Under the pieces are notes generated by a model. It was not told the origin of the DNA. It worked only from the letters and a program-made list of their open reading frames with translations, and searched no databases. A stretch of 41,157 nucleotides of DNA, from the NCBI GenBank assembly GCA_002495535.1, contig DAFX01000017.1, positions 1 to 41,157 of the forward strand, given 5' to 3'. The stretch comes from Euryarchaeota archaeon UBA433. GTDB taxonomy: Archaea; Thermoplasmatota; Poseidoniia; Poseidoniales; Poseidoniaceae. Each line of letters begins with the position of its first letter. The stretch's first letter is position 1. Both the position numbers and the translations under genes were made by a program. This document shows positions 8,592 to 15,357 of the stretch, piece after piece.

Positions 8592-9652
8592 ATTGAATAC
8601 CTGAGAAGGGCAATCGCTCCGCCAAGTCCAACAAGTTCCTGACCGGCATCATGATCTGTCGAACACTGCACCATCTCTGCCCCGATTGCGGAGAGTCCTT
8701 CGACCCACTTGGCCCAGGTTACTCCGCCGATTCTCTTGGTGCCGTCCCTCAACAGGTCTGCGGTGATCAGAAAGGTCTCAATTGCCCCCTCAGCAAGGGC
8801 CTTTTCCAATGCTTTTTGCCCGTAGGCAACAGCGCCATTGGTCGAGAGACGTTTCCATGCTTCGTCCAACAGCATGGTCTCGTGTGAGATGGCGTATTCG
8901 CTAAGTAAATCTCCGGCAAGCCCTTCTCTAATCATTTCATTTGCTCCAGCACGGCCTGCCATTACGGTGGCAATGGATTTCACGAAGCGGGTAGATCCAG
9001 ATTCTTTCATGTCGTTCATGAGCAGTTCCCGAGCATGGCCTGGTCCACAGAACAACAACGGCGTGGTGTCGCTTAATGTGGCGTTGACCGCTTTGATGAC
9101 GTTGGCTCTGAAGGTGGTTGCAATTCCAGTGGATTGCTTCAAATCACCACGCTTGCCCCCTCCTCGCATGGTCCATGTCGCTCCTTCTTTGAGCCCTCTG
9201 GAAGTGACGTAAAACAGGACGACCTCATCCGTTTCAACCATCGCCAGTGCGATATTGGTTTGTTGAGCGGCTTGTTCCGCTTGCCGAAGCAATTCATAAT
9301 CGGCGGATGAGAATGGGTGAGTTGAGGTCAGTTCCACTTCGTTTCTCACTTCAATGGTGTGCGTGTGGTGGAGCCCCACGTCAAAATGGGCCTCTTCAAT
9401 GATGCCGTGGACACGGAGTAACTCGCTGAAGGATTGGTACTCGGATGAAGAAATATTGAGCCGAATCCACATTTTCTTGCGTTCAGCAGATTTCGCCCGC
9501 CCTCCTTCTTCCCCAGTGGTAGTTTGATCCCTTCTCTCGCCGAGCATGCCAAGTTGGAGGCCAGGTCGAGCAAGATGGGACAGTGTCCAAAGGTCATCCT
9601 CGGTTTCAATGCGCAAACGCCACATCGTGGGTTCACGCTTTAGAATTTTCAT
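8588..9652 (-). CDS. pelA: mRNA surveillance protein pelota (Dom34 homologue)
   Basis: The 354-residue protein fits archaeal pelota, which with aEF1-alpha recognises stalled ribosomes with an empty A site and triggers subunit splitting. The N-terminal Sm-like domain shows RIETEDDLWTLSHL; the central domain contains FCGPGHARELL; the eRF1-like C-terminal domain ends with LVGLGGAIALLRY. Length is normal for the family. The ATG at 9652 was chosen because MKILKRE matches the usual N-terminus and GGGTGA (9658-9663) is well placed. A GTG at 9661, overlapping the fhs stop, would add only three residues. It lies between fhs and the orphan in one transcription unit. Confidence 0.93.
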   Translation of the reverse strand: MKILKREPTMWRLRIETEDDLWTLSHLARPGLQLGMLGERRDQTTTGEEGGRAKSAERKKMWIRLNISSSEYQSFSELLRVHGIIEEAHFDVGLHHTHTIEVRNEVELTSTHPFSSADYELLRQAEQAAQQTNIALAMVETDEVVLFYVTSRGLKEGATWTMRGGGKRGDLKQSTGIATTFRANVIKAVNATLSDTTPLLFCGPGHARELLMNDMKESGSTRFVKSIATVMAGRAGANEMIREGLAGDLLSEYAISHETMLLDEAWKRLSTNGAVAYGQKALEKALAEGAIETFLITADLLRDGTKRIGGVTWAKWVEGLSAIGAEMVQCSTDHDAGQELVGLGGAIALLRYSM

Positions 9653-9657
9653 ACAGT

Positions 9658-9663
9658 TCACCC
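9658..9663 (-). promoter_or_regulatory. Shine-Dalgarno site that sets the pelota start
   Basis: GGGTGA on the minus strand, five bases before ATG 9652, overlaps the TGA stop of fhs. It matches the archaeal anti-SD core GGTGA and argues against the GTG start at 9661, which it would cover. Confidence 0.6.
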
Positions 9664-11373
9664 AAAGACGCCAGTGAGGCGACCGTTTTCATCCATGTCC
9701 ATATCAGCTGCAGCTGGACGTTTTGGCAGGCCTGGCATCGTCATCATATTTCCAAGAACGGCGACGATAAATCCAGCACCGGCATTAAGCCTGAACTCTC
9801 GTACTGGGATTGTGAATCCGACTGGGGCTCCTAATTTGCCCGCATCGTGCGAGAAGGAATACTGGGTTTTTGCCATGCAAACCGGTAGGTGGCCATAGCC
9901 CCAAGATTCGATGGCCTCCAGTTGCTTCTTTGCTTTTGCTTCAACAGCAACATCTTCTGCCTTGTAGATTCGTTTTGCAATGCTGTTGACTTTGTCCATG
10001 ATCGGGGCGTCTTTTTGGAATAAAGGTGTGAAAGGCCGGCCTGCAGCCACATGGTCTTGGATGGCTGAAACAACTGCACGGGCAAGCGCCTCGCCTCCTT
10101 TGCCACCTTGAGCGTGAACTTCTGTGAGCGTTACAGCGTGTGCACCACTTGCTCTGGCTGCTGCGCTAAGCGCCTCCAATTCTCCGTCTGTATCGGCGGT
10201 GAAGCGGTTGATGGAGACGATAACTGGCATTCCGAATCCTGCCATGTTCCTGATGTGGCGATCCAAGTTGCCTTGTGCCCCTCGTGTGACGGCTTCGATG
10301 TCTTCTTTGTCCAGCTCTTCCCGAGTTGGGCGGTAACCCCCTCGGCTTCCAAATGCACCGCCATGGAGTTTCATTGAGCGGACAGTGACGTTCATGACGA
10401 CGCAATCCGGCGCCTTTCCCGAATTTGCCGCCTTGATATGCATGAATTTTTCAGCGCCCATGTCGGAGCCAAAACCAGCCTCAGTCACCACAATGTCTGC
10501 CGCTCCGAGTGCAAGTCGGTCGGCGATGATGCTCGAATTGCCGTGTGCGATGTTCGCAAATGGACCTCCGTGGATGAAGGCAGGATTTCCTTCGAGTGTT
10601 TGGACAAGATTTGGCAAGAACGCATTGCGGAGGAGCAGTGCCATGGCTCCTGCTGCTTCAATTTCTTCCGCTTTGACCGGACGGCCGTCTGTTGATTGCC
10701 CGACCACAATTTCGCCAAGCCTGGCTCGCAAATCAGCGTAATCTTTGGCGAGAACAAGGATGGCCATGACTTCACTTGCTGCTGTGATGTCGAATCTGTC
10801 TTGGCGAGGGTTGCCATTTGCCGGGCCACCAAGTCCAATGGTGATGCTTCGTAAAGCACGATCGTTCATGTCAATAACCCGTGGCCAGAAGATTCGTGTA
10901 GGGTCCAGTTTTGTGGCGTTCCCGTGTTTGATATGGTTGTCCACAAGGGCAGAGAGGAGATTGTGTGCCGAGGTGACGGCATGTAAGTCGCCAGTGAAGT
11001 GTAGGTTGATGTCTTCCATTGGGAGCACCTGAGATTGGCCACCACCTGCTGCACCCCCCTTGATTCCGAACACTGGTCCCATCGAAGGTTCTCTGATCAC
11101 GCACGTTGCGGATTGGTCAATCGCACACAAGGCTTGCGTGAGTCCGATTGTGGTGACTGTTTTCCCCTCGCCAAACGGTGTTGGATTCACAGAGGTGACA
11201 AGAACGAGGCTTCCCTGAGGGCGGGAAAAGCGTTCACTGAGCGCCTCCCATGTGATTTTGGCCATGCCACGCCCCATCGGGAGCAATTCATGACTGGAGA
11301 TGCCTAATTTCCACGCAATTGTTTCGATCGGTTCCAGCGTAGCCTCTCGAGCAATTTCTAAATCACTTGCCAT
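9658..11373 (-). CDS. fhs: Formate-tetrahydrofolate ligase
   Basis: This enzyme makes 10-formyl-tetrahydrofolate from formate, ATP and tetrahydrofolate in cytosolic one-carbon metabolism. The 571-residue length is close to the bacterial enzyme (about 555-560). The P-loop-like ATP site TPFGEGKT (65-72) and the family signature EPSMGPVFGIKGGAAGG (95-111) are intact, as are later conserved blocks such as EAGFGSDMGAEKF. It implies folate-based rather than only methanopterin-based one-carbon chemistry, and is probably of bacterial origin by old transfer (inference). It heads the fhs-pelA-orphan operon; the stop is within five bases of the pelota start. The ATG at 11373 has no strong Shine-Dalgarno. 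Confidence 0.96.
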   Translation of the reverse strand: MASDLEIAREATLEPIETIAWKLGISSHELLPMGRGMAKITWEALSERFSRPQGSLVLVTSVNPTPFGEGKTVTTIGLTQALCAIDQSATCVIREPSMGPVFGIKGGAAGGGQSQVLPMEDINLHFTGDLHAVTSAHNLLSALVDNHIKHGNATKLDPTRIFWPRVIDMNDRALRSITIGLGGPANGNPRQDRFDITAASEVMAILVLAKDYADLRARLGEIVVGQSTDGRPVKAEEIEAAGAMALLLRNAFLPNLVQTLEGNPAFIHGGPFANIAHGNSSIIADRLALGAADIVVTEAGFGSDMGAEKFMHIKAANSGKAPDCVVMNVTVRSMKLHGGAFGSRGGYRPTREELDKEDIEAVTRGAQGNLDRHIRNMAGFGMPVIVSINRFTADTDGELEALSAAARASGAHAVTLTEVHAQGGKGGEALARAVVSAIQDHVAAGRPFTPLFQKDAPIMDKVNSIAKRIYKAEDVAVEAKAKKQLEAIESWGYGHLPVCMAKTQYSFSHDAGKLGAPVGFTIPVREFRLNAGAGFIVAVLGNMMTMPGLPKRPAAADMDMDENGRLTGVFG

Positions 11374-11468
11374 GGACTTTCGTCCGTGTCGTTTTGGCTT
11401 TCAATCCCTCGGCTCATACGCGGGCGGTGAACGCAGTTTCGAGACCCTTGAGAGGTCGCCGATGTGCT

Positions 11469-12857
11469 TCACTCGTCCTTGACGTTTCCAAGGTATTCAG
11501 GGAGTTCAATGCCAGCCATCTTTGCCACATCGTGGACAGGCGGTAGGCTTTGCATGAGGGAGGAGATGAAGTTGGAAGTTGATCCGCCTTCACCGTTCGA
11601 CCCGTTTCCGGAGTCCCAAACGGTAATCTTGTCAATCTTGAGGTTGGAGATTGCTTCAGTTTGTCGAGCAACCAATTCTTCCATCTTCTCAACCATGAGC
11701 AGTGTAGCAGCGGCTTTCGCATCGCCGCCAGCGCTTGAAACGAGTTGGGCATAACCAGACGCCTTTGCCTCGAGCACCGCTTTGGTACCTTCTGCTTCAG
11801 CCATGTATCGTGCGAGGGTTGCGTCAGCTTGACCTTGAGCGATTCGGCGTTGGCGCTCTGCTTCTGCTTCTGCTGCGATTTCGACAGTCTTCTTCGAAAC
11901 TTCTTCTCGAACAACTTCCAAAGCGCGCAATCGCTCGCCTTCAAGTTCGTATTGAGCGGATTCAATTTCTTTCTGAGCGACACGTTGTGCAACTTCAGCA
12001 CGCTTGCGTGCTTCTGCTTGCTTGACCAAAAGGTCTGCTTCGAAATCTGCGATTTCTGCGGCTGCAACGTTTTCACCTTGCTTACCCATTGCTTCTTGCT
12101 GCATGACGAAAATACGTCGGTTGACTTCTGCTTCCTTCTGTCCTTTCTCAGACTCGGCGGAGTTTTGTGCAACACCAACTTCACGCTCTCTGTCTGCCTT
12201 GGCCTGTCCAAGTTCACCAGTTGAGCGAGCAATAGCGGTCTCCACCAGTGCTTCGTTGACTGCGGTCTCTGCGGCTTTGGTACCAATCGATTCGATGTAC
12301 TGGCGCTCGTCAGTGATGTCGACAACGTTCACGTTGATGAGGTACAATCCGAGCTTGTGCAATTCTGTGTCAACGTTGGTGAACACGATTCGCAAGAACG
12401 AGTCGCGGTCTTGGTTGACCTGCTCAATCGTGAGTGAAGCAACGGTCAATCGAAGTTGTCCAAAGATGATGTCCTCTGCGAGTTTCTCGATGTCGCCTTG
12501 TGGAAGGCCGAGCAATCGTGTTGCAGCGTTTTGCATGATCGATGGTTCAGTGGAGATACCGATGGTAAACGATGAAGGGACGTTGATTCGAATGTTTTGC
12601 TTCGATAGAGCGTGCTTGAGTGGGATGTTGAGGGTCATTGGGCGCAGTGACAAGTATGCGTAGTGCTGGATCAAAGGCCAGACAATCTTTCCACCACCGT
12701 GGATACATTCTGCCGATTGTTTGTCTTTCACGTTACCGTAGACGACCAAAATTTGGTCAGATGGTGCCAGCTTGTACCGGCTCGTAGCCACGTAGATTGT
12801 TCCGAGTAAAACGAACACAAAAAGGCCCATTCCAATAAGTAAGATTTCTCCTGCCAT
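11469..12857 (-). CDS. Flotillin-family (SPFH/Band 7) membrane scaffold protein
   Basis: The 462-residue protein has an N-terminal membrane segment (about 4-25), an SPFH domain (about 27-195) containing the conserved stretch QNIRINVPSSFTIG, a long Ala/Glu-rich coiled coil (about 200-385) and a C-terminal oligomerisation region. Flotillins assemble on the inner face of the membrane and organise microdomains. The ATG at 12857 was chosen because MAGEILLIGMGLF matches the usual flotillin start; an in-frame ATG at 12923, overlapping the nfeD stop as ATGA, would add 22 residues not expected in the family. The gene follows nfeD, the classic NfeD-flotillin arrangement seen in bacteria (YuaF-YuaG type), and ends a four-gene membrane operon. 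Confidence 0.92.
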   Translation of the reverse strand: MAGEILLIGMGLFVFVLLGTIYVATSRYKLAPSDQILVVYGNVKDKQSAECIHGGGKIVWPLIQHYAYLSLRPMTLNIPLKHALSKQNIRINVPSSFTIGISTEPSIMQNAATRLLGLPQGDIEKLAEDIIFGQLRLTVASLTIEQVNQDRDSFLRIVFTNVDTELHKLGLYLINVNVVDITDERQYIESIGTKAAETAVNEALVETAIARSTGELGQAKADREREVGVAQNSAESEKGQKEAEVNRRIFVMQQEAMGKQGENVAAAEIADFEADLLVKQAEARKRAEVAQRVAQKEIESAQYELEGERLRALEVVREEVSKKTVEIAAEAEAERQRRIAQGQADATLARYMAEAEGTKAVLEAKASGYAQLVSSAGGDAKAAATLLMVEKMEELVARQTEAISNLKIDKITVWDSGNGSNGEGGSTSNFISSLMQSLPPVHDVAKMAGIELPEYLGNVKDE

Positions 12858-12919
12858 GAATATGGATACTCGCCATCCTTTATGACCTTTGACCCGAACA
12901 CAAACAGGGCTTAAGGCAC

Positions 12920-13540
12920 TCATTCGGTGGAGGAATCCATCAAATCAAGTTCTCGAACAATCAACGTTTCACCGATCGTCCGCACAACCTCAACGAATTT
13001 ACCCGTCTCAAGGGTCGCATTTGTGTCTTCAAGGACCGCACTGCATGTCCGCAATGCACTTTGAAATTCCACTTGGACTTGGCCAGTTTGGCCGGGCATG
13101 ATGGTCATGTAGACCTGGCCTTGGGCTCCAACGGCTTGTGAATGTTTGACGGTGGCGTCGGATTCGAGGCCTTGCATCATTTGGAACACTTTCCCAATCA
13201 GCCACATGGAGATTGTTCCAGCAACCGTCCCTGCCAAAATCGCCAACACTGGCAATCCACCGTACTGAGAGACTGCCAGGCCAAAGATGCCGAACATCAT
13301 GATGAAACTCAAAAGCCCTTGGATCGTCAGCATGTGGAAGATTCCATCGGCTCCAATATCAACGCCCACATCCATGCCAACCATGTCGAATGCACCTTCT
13401 GCCGCTCCGCCAAGAAGCACCAAAAGGAAGTAAATCATAAACAGAAAAGTCCCGATAATGGCCATTGCTGCAAATAAATAATCGACACCAGATATGTTGC
13501 CTAAACCGAGCAAGTCAAGAAAATCTCCAATTAAACTCAT
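12920..13540 (-). CDS. NfeD-like membrane protein with C-terminal OB-fold
   Basis: The 206-residue protein has three hydrophobic segments (about 19-44, 67-90, 95-118) and a soluble C-terminal domain (about 131-206) with the small beta-barrel pattern of NfeD/YuaF proteins, beginning AVGAQGQVYMTIMPGQTG. It lacks the serine-protease domain of long NfeD proteins. Such short NfeD proteins are encoded beside flotillins and are thought to assist their assembly or microdomain function. Gene order (two small membrane proteins, nfeD, flotillin) supports a joint role. The start ATG has a weak GTGAT just upstream. Confidence 0.87.
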   Translation of the reverse strand: MSLIGDFLDLLGLGNISGVDYLFAAMAIIGTFLFMIYFLLVLLGGAAEGAFDMVGMDVGVDIGADGIFHMLTIQGLLSFIMMFGIFGLAVSQYGGLPVLAILAGTVAGTISMWLIGKVFQMMQGLESDATVKHSQAVGAQGQVYMTIMPGQTGQVQVEFQSALRTCSAVLEDTNATLETGKFVEVVRTIGETLIVRELDLMDSSTE

Positions 13541-13574
13541 GCTATCACTGACGCGGACAGTGTGGCAGACATAT

Positions 13575-13826
13575 TCAATCTTCGCCCGCCCTTTCGTTCA
13601 AGATTGGCCTTATGTAGAGAAAATAGTAGTGGCCGTAGACAATTGGGCCTAGAGAGAGACCCACCGCAACTCCGATGGCCCATTCGGGAAGATTGATGGC
13701 AACTGCTAATGCGAAGACAATCAGCAAGGCGATCAAGATCGATGCCTTTTCCAAAATCACAAAGATAGGGTTTGTTGGCGTTTTCACTCTGTCCTTCATG
13801 ATGAAAATATCCATCAAACCGGCCAT
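13575..13826 (-). CDS. Small two-helix membrane protein upstream of nfeD
   Basis: The 83-residue product has two hydrophobic stretches (about 20-43 and 48-71) and is not recognised. The ATG at 13826 is preferred to the longer open frame from 13871, because GAGGTGG (13832-13838) lies five bases before it and because the longer start would overlap the preceding gene by 35 bases. It sits 34 bases before nfeD in the same operon, so a link to flotillin microdomains is plausible but unproven. Confidence 0.72.
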   Translation of the reverse strand: MAGLMDIFIMKDRVKTPTNPIFVILEKASILIALLIVFALAVAINLPEWAIGVAVGLSLGPIVYGHYYFLYIRPILNERAGED

Positions 13827-13831
13827 TCGGG

Positions 13832-13838
13832 CCACCTC
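13832..13838 (-). promoter_or_regulatory. Shine-Dalgarno site deciding the start of the 83-residue membrane protein
   Basis: GAGGTGG on the minus strand with a five-base spacer to ATG 13826; it overlaps the stop codon of the preceding gene, suggesting coupled translation. Confidence 0.65.
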
Positions 13839-14193
13839 ATCCAAAGATGAGTCCTGTGCCTGCAATTTCATTCATCATGACAATGAAGAGGTAGAGCATC
13901 ACGATGAATGTCACAGGGTGGCGACCTTTCTGAGTTCCGAGGGGGTCATTGCCAACTTTGAGAAATGATTCTTGAAGATCGTAATCTCCGTGCGACCCAA
14001 TTTCCATCTGTTGCTTTTTGGTCTGAAAAAGAAGGAACATTGTGGTGGTGACCACAACTGCGAGTGCGGGTCCGATTAAGATCCCCAGCGAGTCTTGAAG
14101 TTCCACCCACATTGCAGCGGTAAAATAAACCCCAAGGAGGCCTGTGAGCATTGAAATTAATCCGGCCTTGGCACCTTCCGCGTTTGTCTCCAT
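13837..14193 (-). CDS. Small three-helix membrane protein, first gene of the flotillin operon
   Basis: The 118-residue protein starts METNAEGAKAGLISML and has three hydrophobic segments (about 10-31, 37-57, 95-117) with a charged loop (about 58-93) between the second and third. No family was recognised. The frame stays open to 14445, but that part overlaps aroE on the other strand and is low-complexity basic sequence, so ATG 14193 is used. It is divergent from aroE and leads the four-gene membrane operon ending with flotillin. Confidence 0.68.
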   Translation of the reverse strand: METNAEGAKAGLISMLTGLLGVYFTAAMWVELQDSLGILIGPALAVVVTTTMFLLFQTKKQQMEIGSHGDYDLQESFLKVGNDPLGTQKGRHPVTFIVMLYLFIVMMNEIAGTGLIFG

Positions 14194-14239
14194 ACTACGT
14201 GTTACCACAACCTCCCTTTTGAATTCTATCCCGATTCCT

Positions 14240-15304
14240 ATGTCTTTGAGGGGAGAGGTTGAAGGAGTCGCAACGGTTGAAAGGGGCATGGGAGGGGTGC
14301 GGTATGCAATTGCTGGCGACCCCGTCGACCATTCCCTTTCCCCACTTTTACTCAATTTAGTGCATGCACGCTTATTGGATCTTTTAGGGAAGCGCGACCT
14401 CAATCTGGATTTGAAAAGGACTGATTTAGTCTCTACCGCCCTCATTGAGGATGCGCTCGCTTGGGGGTATGCAGGTTCGGCTCCGAATGCTCCAACTTGG
14501 GCCTACACAAATGCCCCCTTTGGAAAATTTCGCACCACCACTTTGCTGGCAAAGGCAGTGGAAGCGGGCATGGCGGTAGAAGACGCAGACGATCGATTCT
14601 CACCAATTGGAGAAGAGGATGTGTCTGTTCGAAAAACCAGTGTGAACTCGCCTTCCGATCTTCCGCTTCCGACAGGTTTTCTCACCACTGAAATTTGGGT
14701 GAATCTCACCGCTCCACTCAAGCACCAACTTTCCAGCACGGCAGTTTCAGCGATTGATTCCTCAATGGAATACCAATGTGTCAATGCATTGCGTTGGGAC
14801 GGCCAAGGCTGGTGGTGCGCTGGTTTGGACGGGATCGGCGTGATCCATTTGGCTCAACATTTTGGTATCCGATTTGATGCATCTCCAGTATTGTCCTTGT
14901 GCGGAGGCGGGGGGGCGGCGCGGTCCGTTGCGGCCGCTTGGCTTGATGCCGGGGGACAAGTCCATGTCGCAAAATCAAAGCGAGCACTCCCCGCTGATTT
15001 GGCTGAAAAATGCACTGGTCATGCCTCAGATGCAGTGTTTGGAATCAATTTCGACGAAGAGCACAATTCCGCCCAGGCCCCATTGCTCCTGAACGCTGCA
15101 TACCGTCCCTTTGAGGGCGATATCGAAACCATGGTTGATGGGATGACGGGTGACCAACTGAACGGTCGTTGGATGCTTGTCGCTCAACACCTCGCATGCT
15201 GGTCTACTCTCTGGGCGCCGCATCTCAAAGACGTGCTTCCATCGATTGATCTTTTGCTCACTCAATTGATTCACGCCGAAGCATTGCTTCACGAGTACGC
15301 ATGA
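14240..15304 (+). CDS. aroE: Shikimate dehydrogenase (AroE family) with internal insertion
   Basis: The protein would reduce 3-dehydroshikimate to shikimate with NADPH in aromatic amino-acid synthesis. Substrate-site motifs are present: AGDPVDHSLSP (25-35), NLTAPLK (155-161) with catalytic Lys161, Asn182, and Asp197 in GLDGIG. The nucleotide-binding GGGGAAR (232-238) and a C-terminal MLVAQHL with the substrate Gln are also seen. At 354 residues it is longer than typical AroE (about 270-290): roughly 70 extra residues lie between HSLSP and NLTAPLK. The usual NTDG is replaced by GLDG. The start is uncertain; ATG 14240 clears the divergent gene, and ATG 14288 (MGGVRYAIAG) would give 338 residues. 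Confidence 0.85.
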   Translation: MSLRGEVEGVATVERGMGGVRYAIAGDPVDHSLSPLLLNLVHARLLDLLGKRDLNLDLKRTDLVSTALIEDALAWGYAGSAPNAPTWAYTNAPFGKFRTTTLLAKAVEAGMAVEDADDRFSPIGEEDVSVRKTSVNSPSDLPLPTGFLTTEIWVNLTAPLKHQLSSTAVSAIDSSMEYQCVNALRWDGQGWWCAGLDGIGVIHLAQHFGIRFDASPVLSLCGGGGAARSVAAAWLDAGGQVHVAKSKRALPADLAEKCTGHASDAVFGINFDEEHNSAQAPLLLNAAYRPFEGDIETMVDGMTGDQLNGRWMLVAQHLACWSTLWAPHLKDVLPSIDLLLTQLIHAEALLHEYA

Positions 15305-15357
15305 CGGAACAAGACTCTTAATTGAGCGGATGAACCAACCACTGTGGGGATGAGAAG

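Noticed and set aside
9652..9661. GTG start for pelota at 9661
   Set aside because: The GGGTGA ribosome site covers it and is ideally spaced for the ATG at 9652, which also fits the family N-terminus.
11414..12325. 303-codon minus-strand open frame
   Set aside because: It lies in another frame of the flotillin coiled-coil region; the product is Lys/Ser-rich low complexity without family signal, and the flotillin frame is certain.
14194..14445. N-terminal extension of the 118-residue membrane protein
   Set aside because: It overlaps the aroE coding region on the other strand and reads as basic low-complexity sequence; METNAEG at 14193 is a better start.
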